From Cytophagales bacterium (GTDB taxonomy: Bacteria > Bacteroidota > Bacteroidia > Cytophagales > Cyclobacteriaceae), in the NCBI GenBank assembly GCA_003537495.1, contig DPSB01000118.1, positions 1 to 9,467 of the forward strand: DNA of 9,467 bases, written 5' to 3'. The translations under genes were made by a program, and so were the position numbers. Positions 1 to 7,529 of this stretch are shown piece after piece (position 1 is the stretch's first letter; each line of letters begins with the position of its first letter). The notes below the pieces were generated by a model. That model saw only the letters and a list, made by a program, of their open reading frames with translations, did not search any database and was not told the origin of the DNA.

Positions 1-111
1 TTGAATAAAAACGGAGAGTACGGAGCGTTTGCCTTGCAGAAAGGGTTTACCTACGCTGTGTATAGCAATGAAGTGGCTAATAAAATCTTTGAAGCAAAGA
101 GTTTCTATTAA
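1..111 (+). CDS. Partial CDS (3' end): probable glycosylasparaginase / asparaginase-2 family
   Basis: This is an open frame entering from the left edge and ending at a TAA at 109-111; only the last 36 residues are visible. They include a GEYGAFALQKGFTYAVYS stretch and end in KSFY. From memory, a C-terminal (G)xYGAxALQKGFxYAV pattern is typical of Bacteroidota N4-(beta-N-acetylglucosaminyl)-L-asparaginases (Ntn hydrolases of the asparaginase-2 family), which cleave the GlcNAc-Asn link left after glycoprotein breakdown. The catalytic Thr and the rest of the enzyme lie outside the window, so activity cannot be judged. The stop is 10 bases before the cutC start, which implies co-transcription. 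An isoaspartyl peptidase of the same superfamily is the main alternative. That this is a real gene end is fairly certain from the tight junction; the family call is moderate. Confidence 0.55.
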   Translation: MNKNGEYGAFALQKGFTYAVYSNEVANKIFEAKSFY

Positions 112-121
112 AATTTAAATC

Positions 122-871
122 ATGACTATTGAGATTGTAGTCTATAACATCGAATCCGCACTTAAAGCACAAGAAGGCGGAGCCGACCGGATTGAGTTGT
201 GCGATAATCCCGGTGAAGGCGGAACTACTCCTTCTTACGCGGTTATTGAATCAGTACGGCAACATGTAAGCATGGATGTATTTGTGATGATCCGTCCGCG
301 AGGTGGTGATTTTCATTACTCCAGTTACGAGTTTTATTGCATGAAGCGCGACATCGATCAATGCCAACGGTTAAGTGTTGATGGTGTGGTGTTTGGTATT
401 TTAAATGCGGATGGTACCCTTGATAAAAAACGCTGCAAAGAATTAATCCACCGCGCGCGACCGCTTAAAGTCACCTGCCATCGCGCATTCGATATGACAC
501 GCGATCCGTTTGAAGCGTTGGAAGATTGTATTGAAGTGGGGTTTGATAGAATTCTCACGGCTGGTCAACAAGCTACTGCGGGTAAAGGTGCTGATCTGAT
601 TGCGCAGTTAATTCAGAAAGCTAACGGACGTATTGCCATTATGCCGGGTTCGGGCGTGAATGAAAATACCGTTCAATCAATTGTTCAAAAATCTAAAGCC
701 ACCGAAATTCATTTTTCGGCAACAGCCTTCCGCGAAAGCGCTATGCAATACCGCAACCCCAACATAGCGGGTATGGGTTCGGATGAAGGAGCCGAGTTTA
801 AATTGCGCACGGTAGATCCGCAGCGAGTAAAAACTATGCGTCAGCTGGCCGAAGCAGCTTTGCTTCAGTAG
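122..871 (+). CDS. cutC: CutC family protein (copper homeostasis protein CutC)
   Basis: This gene encodes 249 residues, the usual CutC length (E. coli CutC is 248). The TIM-barrel family signatures are present in order: GGADRIELC (19-27) followed by EGGTTPS (32-38), IRPRGGDFHYS (57-67), GILNADGTLD (92-101), VTCHRAFDM (117-125), RILTAGQQ, IMPGSGV, and an EIHFSATAFR..MQYRN segment near the C-terminus. It is predicted to be cytoplasmic, with no signal peptide. The name comes from copper-sensitivity phenotypes in E. coli, but that phenotype was later attributed to the small RNA MicL made from the cutC 3' region, so a copper role for the protein is not established. No MicL-like RNA can be claimed here. 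It starts 10 bases after a probable glycosylasparaginase, which hints at a sugar- or glycoprotein-related role (inference). The ATG is chosen because the conserved barrel strand begins immediately after it. Confidence 0.93.
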   Translation: MTIEIVVYNIESALKAQEGGADRIELCDNPGEGGTTPSYAVIESVRQHVSMDVFVMIRPRGGDFHYSSYEFYCMKRDIDQCQRLSVDGVVFGILNADGTLDKKRCKELIHRARPLKVTCHRAFDMTRDPFEALEDCIEVGFDRILTAGQQATAGKGADLIAQLIQKANGRIAIMPGSGVNENTVQSIVQKSKATEIHFSATAFRESAMQYRNPNIAGMGSDEGAEFKLRTVDPQRVKTMRQLAEAALLQ

Positions 872-924
872 CTTACCAATTCTTTATTTCCGGTATTATC
901 AGCATATTACGTTTTTGTTAAGCG

Positions 925-3900
925 ATGATGCGGACTTTACTTACCATTTGTTGTGTTTCGATTTTTATGTTAGGCAAGGCCCAGGTGGTGATCAATGAGA
1001 TATGCCCCGCCAATGCCGATGTCAATTTTGATTCAGAGTTCTTCAACTTCTCGCCTTGGGTGGAGTTACATAACGCAGGCAACGCCTCTGTTCAGGTTGG
1101 GGGCTATTTCCTTTCCGATGATCAAACTAACCCTACTAAGTGGAAAATTCCGGCAGGCATTTCAATTCCTGCTAAAGGGTATTTGTTAATCTGGTGCGAT
1201 GATCGCAACACAGGTTTGCACACTTCCTTTTCGTTGGATAGTGACGGTGAGCGTGTGGTATTAACTTCACCAACCAATCAACTTGTTGATCAAGTTGGAT
1301 TTCCAAAACAATACACCAATGTATCATATGGTCGTACAACAGATGGTGGAGCTATGTGGTCTTATCTGAGTACACCAAGTCCGGCTTCAAAAAATGAATC
1401 GCAATATGGAGAGGTTATACTGGCATCGCCAATAGCTTCTATAAAATCAGGACGATATGGCTCCACACAATCTATTGTGCTTACACATATTACACCCGCT
1501 ACTGAAATCCGCTACACGTTAGATGGCTCTGCACCTCGACCAACCTCATTACTTTATAGTTCACCCATTTCAATTAGCCAAACCACAACGTTAAAAGCAA
1601 GAGCTTTTAAAACGGGTATGATACCCGGTGAAACATTAGCGGAGACTTACTTTATAAACGAACGCACTTTTAATTTACCCGTAGTTTCTATTTCAACACG
1701 CCCCGATTATTTGTGGAATAATACCATTGGTATTTATGCTGATGGAACTAATGGTATTCCCGGTAATTGCAACAACAATCCCGTCAACTGGAATCAGGAC
1801 TGGGATCGGCACGCATCGGTAAGTTTCTTTGATGCTTCTGGTAAATTAAACCATAGCCAGTTTGTAGATATCAGCATTGGAGGTGGTTGTAGTCGCAATA
1901 ATCCGCAAAGATCATTCATTGTAAAAGCACGCGATAAATACGGTGACAATGTAATGGAGTACAAGTTGTTTTCAGATAAACCTCATGATCGGTATGGCGG
2001 CTTTACCATGCGCAACTCCGGCAACGATTTTAATGTATCCATGTTTAGAGATGCCTTGATGCAAGAGTTAATCCGATCGCAATTAAAGGGAGCTTACCTC
2101 GCATACAAACCCACCGTTTTTTATCTCAACGGTCAATACTGGGGCATACAAAACATGCGCGAAAAAATTGATGCCGATTATATCGAAACCAATTATGGTA
2201 TAAAGCGGAATGATCTTGATCTGTTAGAATCTTGGGGCAATCCGGTGGAAGGAACAAACACCGCATACTTTACTTATCTCAACACGCTACAAACACTTAA
2301 TCCTTCGTTGCCGGCCACATTTGATTTTATTGATCAGAACATTGAAGTGCAGGAGTATATCAACTACCTGGTTGCCCAGATCTATTTTGGTAATACCGAT
2401 TGGCCCGGCAACAACATAAAATATTGGAAAAAACGTTCGGGTGGCAAGTTCAGGTGGCTGCTGTACGATCTTGATTTTGGTTTTGCACTTTATAATTCCT
2501 TTAACCACCCAACCCTATCATTTGCTACTGATCCAAATAGCGGAGTGGACTGGCCCAACCCACCGTGGAGTACACAACATATCCGGTTGGTGATGGAGAA
2601 TCCAAAGTTCAGAACAAAATTTATCCAAACTCTTGCAACTGCAATGGGCTCTGGATTTAGTCCACCGCATGTAACCGAGACCGTTGATTTGTTTGCGCAA
2701 CGAATAGCAACTGAAATGCCGTTCCACAAACAACGCTGGAGTGGCAACATAAACGATTGGAATTATGAAGTACAACGGTTGCGAAACTTTGCAACCGATC
2801 GTCATCAATACATGCTGCAACACATCGCCCAGTTTTTTAATATAACAAGCGATGTAAAAATCAGCACAGGTACTTTCCCTGAGGGCACCGGCAAAATTGA
2901 ACTGAATGGCGTTATGCTAAATCAACCCCTTACACTGGCAGACTACTATAGAAATTTAGCTTTTGACGCCAAACCCATTCCGGCACCGGGTTACGCATTT
3001 AAGAATTGGAAAATTATTAAACGCGATGTTTCGGTGTCATCACTAATTGCAAATGGCGCTTCATGGAAATATTTTGATAATGGCACTTTGCCTGCTGCTA
3101 ATTGGAATAGTACTGCCTTTAACGATGCAAGCTGGGCAACCGGAGCCGCACAGTTGGGTTATGGTGAAGGTGATGAACAAACCGTAGTAGGTTTTGGCGG
3201 TAACGCAAACGATAAACATGTTACCACTTACTTCAGAAAAACTTTTAATGCCAGTAATGTAAGTGCAATAGCCGCTTTGAACGCCTCCATACTTTTTGAT
3301 GATGGAATAGTAGTGTACTTAAATGGCACCGAAGTTTACCGTAACAACATGCCCTCTGGCACCATTGCAAATAATACGCTTGCTCTTACCGCTATCGCTG
3401 CCGAAAATGTTTTTGTTGATTTTACTATACCAAAAAATCTGCTGGTAGATGGGAACAATATAATTGCGGTAGAAGTACACCAGAACTCACCTCAAAGTTC
3501 TGACCTTAGTTTTGATTTCAGAATGTCAGCTACCACCGAAGGTAATTCGGAAGAATTTATTTCAACAGACCTTACTTTAGCCGGTGTGGCTGATCGGTAC
3601 GTAACCATTGAAGCCCATTTTGAAGAAGCAACTCCGGTTACTGGATTAATTATTAACGAAGTGGCGGCAGCGGGTACTGAAGCGATTGATGAGTTTAATG
3701 AAACTGAAGATTGGATTGAGATTTACAATGCATCGGCCCAACCTATTGAACTTGGGGGCTTATTTATTACCGACAATCTTCAATCTAAATTAAAACATCA
3801 GCTTGCATCCGGAACTGAAACTAAAATTAATCCGGGCGAATACAAATTAATCTGGGCCGATAACCAGACCGGTCAGGGCGCTTTGCATACCAATTTCAGA

Positions 3901-4329
3901 TTATCTGCCGATGGTGAACAAGCGGGCCTTTACCAAATGGTTGGCTCTAATCTGATCGTGTTAGATGAAATAAGTTTTGGCTCACATTCCGAAAACGTAA
4001 CGGCAAGCCGGATTCCGGATTTAACAGGCCCGGTTGTTTTAACAGCCCGGCCTACACCCCGCGCTGCAAACATTTTTGAAACCATTACCAGTGTTTACGA
4101 AGCAGAGCAGGCGCTGTCTATTTATCCAAACCCGGTAACCGATCTGTTAACTATTGATTTTCCCGAAGCGGCTCACATCAAAATAACAAACATGCAGGGC
4201 ACAATGGTGTATAGCTCACAGATTCAAGAATCAAGCACAATTTCTTTAGCACATTTACCAGCCGGATTGTATGTGGTGAGTGTAATTACAGAGCGTAATA
4301 TTTTCGCAAAACGTATACTTAAGCGATAA
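925..4329 (+). CDS. Secreted CotH kinase-fold protein with lamin-tail domains and T9SS sorting domain
   Basis: The product is 1134 residues and multidomain. Residues 1-19 are a signal peptide (hydrophobic core, cleavage near GKA/Q20). A lamin-tail domain follows at about 21-140 (VVINEICPAN opening, PWVELHN), then a chitobiase/hexosaminidase C-terminal-like domain at about 170-245 (EIRYTLDGSAP, TTTLKARAF). The CotH domain spans about 250-635, with MRNSGNDFN near 362, GQYWGIQNMREKID near 404, and an acidic YDLDFGF motif with D515 and D517. In characterised CotH proteins such Asp residues bind Mg-ATP for phosphorylation of spore-coat proteins. A bacterial beta-repeat at about 643-705 resumes at about 878-902, with a jelly-roll (about 713-869) inserted. 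A second lamin-tail lies at about 907-1030, and a T9SS type A sorting domain (IYPNPVTD onward) at about 1064-1134 ending in KRILKR. The protein is expected to be exported and released or anchored at the cell surface. ATG codons at 925 and 928 are both possible; the signal peptide fits either. The substrate is unknown. Confidence 0.9.
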   Translation: MMRTLLTICCVSIFMLGKAQVVINEICPANADVNFDSEFFNFSPWVELHNAGNASVQVGGYFLSDDQTNPTKWKIPAGISIPAKGYLLIWCDDRNTGLHTSFSLDSDGERVVLTSPTNQLVDQVGFPKQYTNVSYGRTTDGGAMWSYLSTPSPASKNESQYGEVILASPIASIKSGRYGSTQSIVLTHITPATEIRYTLDGSAPRPTSLLYSSPISISQTTTLKARAFKTGMIPGETLAETYFINERTFNLPVVSISTRPDYLWNNTIGIYADGTNGIPGNCNNNPVNWNQDWDRHASVSFFDASGKLNHSQFVDISIGGGCSRNNPQRSFIVKARDKYGDNVMEYKLFSDKPHDRYGGFTMRNSGNDFNVSMFRDALMQELIRSQLKGAYLAYKPTVFYLNGQYWGIQNMREKIDADYIETNYGIKRNDLDLLESWGNPVEGTNTAYFTYLNTLQTLNPSLPATFDFIDQNIEVQEYINYLVAQIYFGNTDWPGNNIKYWKKRSGGKFRWLLYDLDFGFALYNSFNHPTLSFATDPNSGVDWPNPPWSTQHIRLVMENPKFRTKFIQTLATAMGSGFSPPHVTETVDLFAQRIATEMPFHKQRWSGNINDWNYEVQRLRNFATDRHQYMLQHIAQFFNITSDVKISTGTFPEGTGKIELNGVMLNQPLTLADYYRNLAFDAKPIPAPGYAFKNWKIIKRDVSVSSLIANGASWKYFDNGTLPAANWNSTAFNDASWATGAAQLGYGEGDEQTVVGFGGNANDKHVTTYFRKTFNASNVSAIAALNASILFDDGIVVYLNGTEVYRNNMPSGTIANNTLALTAIAAENVFVDFTIPKNLLVDGNNIIAVEVHQNSPQSSDLSFDFRMSATTEGNSEEFISTDLTLAGVADRYVTIEAHFEEATPVTGLIINEVAAAGTEAIDEFNETEDWIEIYNASAQPIELGGLFITDNLQSKLKHQLASGTETKINPGEYKLIWADNQTGQGALHTNFRLSADGEQAGLYQMVGSNLIVLDEISFGSHSENVTASRIPDLTGPVVLTARPTPRAANIFETITSVYEAEQALSIYPNPVTDLLTIDFPEAAHIKITNMQGTMVYSSQIQESSTISLAHLPAGLYVVSVITERNIFAKRILKR

Positions 4330-4332
4330 ACA

Positions 4333-4362
4333 AAAATGCCGGCCCTTGCGGTCCGGCATTTT
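4333..4362. terminator. Bidirectional intrinsic terminator between convergent genes
   Basis: A perfect 10-bp inverted repeat, AAAATGCCGG at 4333-4342 and CCGGCATTTT at 4353-4362, encloses a 10-base loop that can add two more C-G pairs. The GC-rich core is flanked by A-runs on the left and T-runs on the right, so on either strand the stem is followed by a U-tract. It sits 3 bases after the CotH stop and 24 bases after the stop of the opposing barrel gene, exactly where a shared terminator is expected. Confidence 0.9.
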
Positions 4363-4386
4363 ACCCAAACACCCTAACCTAAATTT

Positions 4387-7293
4387 TTATTGTGCACGCT
4401 TGGCCGTCATCGGGAACGACCCAAACTGACCCATCGTCATGTTTCCGGCAAACTGATCTCCGGTAATAATTCCTTTTACTAAGATGTTGCTGGTGTTTCC
4501 GCCAAAGCTTACTTCGTATGAGAAGCTAAGTTCGTTACCATTCACCTTTACATCTTTGATTGGTGTTTCGCGATTGAAGCGGGCGTTTACAAGCACACCG
4601 CTGTATGTATCTCCTTCTTTGGTGATTTTAAGTGTACCGCCATTTGCGCCTTGCGGACTTTCAACTGAATATTCCCAATTACCTTCAGCAACCACTACCG
4701 CAGCAGTATCAGCCTTAACAGTTTCGGCAGGCTTAACTACAGTTGCAGTGTTACGCTGGCCTGCACCAAAGTTTCCTCGACCTTGACCGCCACCCATATT
4801 ACCACCTCCATTATCCATTCCGCCATCGCCATCGCCACCCATTTTCAAATCGTCATTGTTAACTGAGCGACCACCCCTCCTGCGTTGCTGATCAAAACTC
4901 ATTTTACCAATGCGGTAACTTACGTTTACACGGAAACTGAAGTTACGCATTTCAGTAAAGCTATTTTGATTGATACTCTGTGTTTCGGTATTGGTTACTA
5001 CTGAGTTTCTGATTTTCATGGAAGGCGCCAGGAAGTTTTCTAAACCTGCACCGATGCTACCTTTTTTGTTTTTAAATTCTTTTCGTGCGCCAACACTATA
5101 CGTACCGAAGCCACCCTGAAACCCTTGGAGGTTTACTCTACGTCCGCGATAGAAACCAAAGCCTTGCCAGGCCCAGCCATTGCCCAGATCATAGCTTCCA
5201 AAACCACGACCACTGTAAACCCAGCCGCTATTGCTTACGCGAGCTGTTTCTGCCGAGCCGGGATTTAACATATCAGCAAAGTAAACATCGCCACCTACAT
5301 TGAATGAAAGTTTACCCGCACTGATGTTTGTAAAAAGACTAGCGCCATATGCATTTTCTTTACCAAGGTTACCATAGGTTGTTAGAATAACACTATCGCG
5401 AACAACTTGTCTGTAACTCTGAATAGCATTGTTTGAATTACGTACAAAGCCAGTAAGGTTAAGCGATGTACCTTTAATAAAGGTGCTATAACCTACTTCA
5501 AAGTTGTTTGTAAACTCCGGATCCAAAGATGGATTACCTACGCTTTCACTTAATTGATTTGGACGTTGTACGGTTGGGTTAAGAAATTGAATAGATGGCC
5601 TTTGAATTCTTCTGTTGTAAGAAGCTTTAACGGTACCTTTTTTAAGTTTTTTCGATGCATTGAAACTTGGAACAATTACACCATATTCTGGAATCTCAAT
5701 ATTCGATTCAGTTCTGGTATAAGCATTAATAATGGTGTATTCATAACGAGTACCCGCTTTCAAGCTATAACCACTTTTGGCACTATAGGTATAAGACATA
5801 TAACCAGAGAGTACATCCTGATCATAATTTAATTGGTTTGAAAGGCTATCCCTCCCATCGCGCACAAATACTCCTGTTGCTCCTAATGCTGTAAAATACT
5901 CAAAATCACTCACAACTTTTCTGGTAATTTGTTTGGCACCGATCTCAAACATCTGATTATTACCAATGGGAGTCTGATAGTCAGCTTGAATTGTGTACTC
6001 TTCATTCACACCATCATTTAAATTCTTCAACCGAGATTGAATTTCTTCTCCTGTACTGCTTGTGTAAATCGTATTTGCAAAATCATTATTTCTATTATTC
6101 CTGCTATACATCGCCATTACACTAAATTCTTTTTGCGGCTTGTCAAAAAGTCTGGTGTATGTAAAATTCATATCCACATTATTAGAAAGATCTTTGGTAT
6201 TAGCATCCCTTAAGCTTCCAGAAACAAGTGTCTCATTTCTGAAAATTTCAGATAACAAATTATCTTGAAAGGATTGATTATTGCGTACACCAAATCTTAC
6301 CGAAGCGGCTAATGAGTTCTTTTTGTTTACATCATAATCCCAACCAAGGTTATAATTACCAAACAACCCTCTACTGCGATTTTCTCCGTTTTGTATCGTA
6401 CGCGTTTCAGTAAGAACATTATTTACTGTTGTTGAGTTTAATGAGTTACTCTCAAAGGCACCGCTTACATTGTAACTCGCTCTTCCGAATCCGCCTAATG
6501 AAAAACCCATTTTGCCTCTGCGGTAGTTACCATTCAAACCCAGGTTTGAACCTCGCAATCCGGCACCGGCATCTACATTCAAGGTTAATCCTTCCAGCGT
6601 GTTTTTCTTAGTAATGATGTTGATTATACCGGCCGAACCCTCTGCATCGTACTTAGCCGATGGCGAGGTGATAACTTCTACCGTCTTGATCTGATCGGCT
6701 GGAATCTGCTTTAAAGCATCTGCAACTGAATTAGCCATAATGGTAGATGGCTTATTATTAATTAACACCATAATGTTAGAGCTACCGCGCATGCTCACGT
6801 TACCATCCAGGTCAACCGAAAGCATCGGTACACGCTTCAATACATCGGAGGCATCGCCACCTCTGGTGGTAGCATCGTTCTCGGCATTATAAATAGTGCG
6901 ATCAACACGCTCTTCTACTAAATCTTTCTTTGCTTCTACTACTACCTCCCCTAATTGCGTAGCTTCTTCGGTAATACTTACAGTTCCCAGATTAATCTCT
7001 GCTCTTCTGCCGTCCAATACCAAATCCGATTTGGTTATTGTTTCATATCCAATAAAAGAAATGGTTACAGTATAAGTACCATTGGCAATTTTTGCGATCT
7101 CAAATTTTCCTTTTGCATCGGCAATAGTACCGTTAACGGTTTTGCCTTCGGCATCGGTTAGTGCCACAGTTGCAAACTCTACTGGTTGTTTTGATTTTTC
7201 ATCCATCACCACACCAATAATGCGACCGTTGCCTTGTGCAAAGCCTGCTAATGCGGTAAATACTGTTACAATTGTTAAAAAAAACTTTTTCAT
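4387..7293 (-). CDS. TonB-receptor-like outer-membrane beta-barrel with extra C-terminal soluble domain
   Basis: The product is 968 residues. The signal peptide is MKKFFLTIVTVFTALAGFAQ (cleavage near residue 19). A carboxypeptidase-regulatory-like beta-sandwich spans about 23-105 (GVVMDEKSKQPVEFATV, then GTYTVTISFIGYE). A plug-like domain spans about 112-231 (GEVVVEA, VLKRVPMLSVDLDGNVSMRG, VEVITSPSAKYDAEGSAGI). An outer-membrane barrel of the OMP_b-brl_3 type follows to about 800 and ends in alternating aromatic strands (FSFRVNVSYRIG). Instead of stopping there, the chain continues with an Arg cluster (804-809), a Gly-rich linker (819-845), and a domain at about 870-968 starting NWEYSVESPQG. 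The barrel class is normally tied to uptake or surface assembly; the ligand cannot be read from sequence. No SusD partner is adjacent. A GTG 30 bases upstream (7321-7323) is in frame, but ATG 7291-7293 is preferred because it places the Lys-Lys and hydrophobic core of the signal peptide directly at the N-terminus. Control by the divergent LytTR pair is plausible but unproven. Confidence 0.9.
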   Translation of the reverse strand: MKKFFLTIVTVFTALAGFAQGNGRIIGVVMDEKSKQPVEFATVALTDAEGKTVNGTIADAKGKFEIAKIANGTYTVTISFIGYETITKSDLVLDGRRAEINLGTVSITEEATQLGEVVVEAKKDLVEERVDRTIYNAENDATTRGGDASDVLKRVPMLSVDLDGNVSMRGSSNIMVLINNKPSTIMANSVADALKQIPADQIKTVEVITSPSAKYDAEGSAGIINIITKKNTLEGLTLNVDAGAGLRGSNLGLNGNYRRGKMGFSLGGFGRASYNVSGAFESNSLNSTTVNNVLTETRTIQNGENRSRGLFGNYNLGWDYDVNKKNSLAASVRFGVRNNQSFQDNLLSEIFRNETLVSGSLRDANTKDLSNNVDMNFTYTRLFDKPQKEFSVMAMYSRNNRNNDFANTIYTSSTGEEIQSRLKNLNDGVNEEYTIQADYQTPIGNNQMFEIGAKQITRKVVSDFEYFTALGATGVFVRDGRDSLSNQLNYDQDVLSGYMSYTYSAKSGYSLKAGTRYEYTIINAYTRTESNIEIPEYGVIVPSFNASKKLKKGTVKASYNRRIQRPSIQFLNPTVQRPNQLSESVGNPSLDPEFTNNFEVGYSTFIKGTSLNLTGFVRNSNNAIQSYRQVVRDSVILTTYGNLGKENAYGASLFTNISAGKLSFNVGGDVYFADMLNPGSAETARVSNSGWVYSGRGFGSYDLGNGWAWQGFGFYRGRRVNLQGFQGGFGTYSVGARKEFKNKKGSIGAGLENFLAPSMKIRNSVVTNTETQSINQNSFTEMRNFSFRVNVSYRIGKMSFDQQRRRGGRSVNNDDLKMGGDGDGGMDNGGGNMGGGQGRGNFGAGQRNTATVVKPAETVKADTAAVVVAEGNWEYSVESPQGANGGTLKITKEGDTYSGVLVNARFNRETPIKDVKVNGNELSFSYEVSFGGNTSNILVKGIITGDQFAGNMTMGQFGSFPMTAKRAQ

Positions 7294-7342
7294 TAAGGGT
7301 TTCAATTTTATTATTCGCGTCACTTTTCAGCCTATTTAACTG

Positions 7343-7350
7343 CAAAGGAA
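7343..7350 (-). promoter_or_regulatory. Weak candidate -7 element for the barrel gene
   Basis: On the minus strand this reads TTCCTTTG, one base off the Bacteroidota -7 consensus TAnnTTTG. It would put transcription start about 40 bases before the ATG at 7293. No convincing TTG-type -33 element lies at the right distance, so support is weak. Confidence 0.3.
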
Positions 7351-7467
7351 GTTTTTTGTTTGCTCTTAAGTTGATGTATTAGACAATCCGGCTAAACGAT
7401 TCGACAATTCCGAAACCGTGTAAAAACACTTCGAAAACGCAGGCTTAGGATGGTCGGTCGATTAAAT

Positions 7468-7479
7468 TACGTTAACGGT
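7468..7479. promoter_or_regulatory. Candidate LytTR-binding half-sites (palindromic GTTAAC core)
   Basis: TACGTTAAC (7468-7476, + strand) and ACCGTTAAC (7479-7471, - strand) both fit the published LytTR direct-repeat unit [TA][AC][CA]GTTN[AG][TC]. A further 8-of-9 match, AAAGCTAAC, lies at 7483-7491. The site is about 40 bases upstream of the -7 element of the LytS/LytTR operon, a position suited to an activator. The classical arrangement is two direct repeats 12-13 bases apart and is not seen. A single unit is expected by chance about 0.2 times in a region this size, so this is only suggestive. Confidence 0.35.
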
Positions 7480-7521
7480 CTAAAAGCTAACTTCAGGTGC
7501 AACTGGTCTGCTTCTGCCCTC

Positions 7522-7529
7522 TACCTTTG
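7522..7529 (+). promoter_or_regulatory. Bacteroidota-type -7 promoter element for the kinase-regulator operon
   Basis: TACCTTTG matches TAnnTTTG, the -7 consensus of the Bacteroidota primary sigma factor, at all fixed positions. It predicts a start a few bases downstream and a leader of about 20-25 A/T-rich bases before the ATG at 7558. The -33 element is not clear; a CTGG near 7503-7506 is the nearest resemblance to TTTG. Confidence 0.5.

Noticed and set aside
122..871. A MicL-like small RNA at the 3' end of cutC
   Set aside because: MicL is known from enteric bacteria under sigma-E control; no matching promoter or terminator hairpin is seen at the end of this gene.
908..915. TACGTTTT as a -7 element for the CotH gene
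   Set aside because: It misses the final G of TAnnTTTG, has no -33 partner, and would start transcription at or inside the start codon.
2287..2823. Three overlapping minus-strand open frames of 73-101 codons inside the CotH gene
   Set aside because: They lie opposite a strongly supported coding frame, show no recognisable motifs, and overlap one another in different frames; they are reading-frame shadows.
4484..7339. Several + strand open frames of 60-100 codons opposite the barrel gene
   Set aside because: All lie antisense to the barrel gene, have no family motifs and are poorly composed; they are shadows of the real gene.
7418..7429. GTGT-AAAA-ACAC inverted repeat
   Set aside because: Four-base arms are too short to call an operator or terminator; there is no T-tract and no match to a known site.
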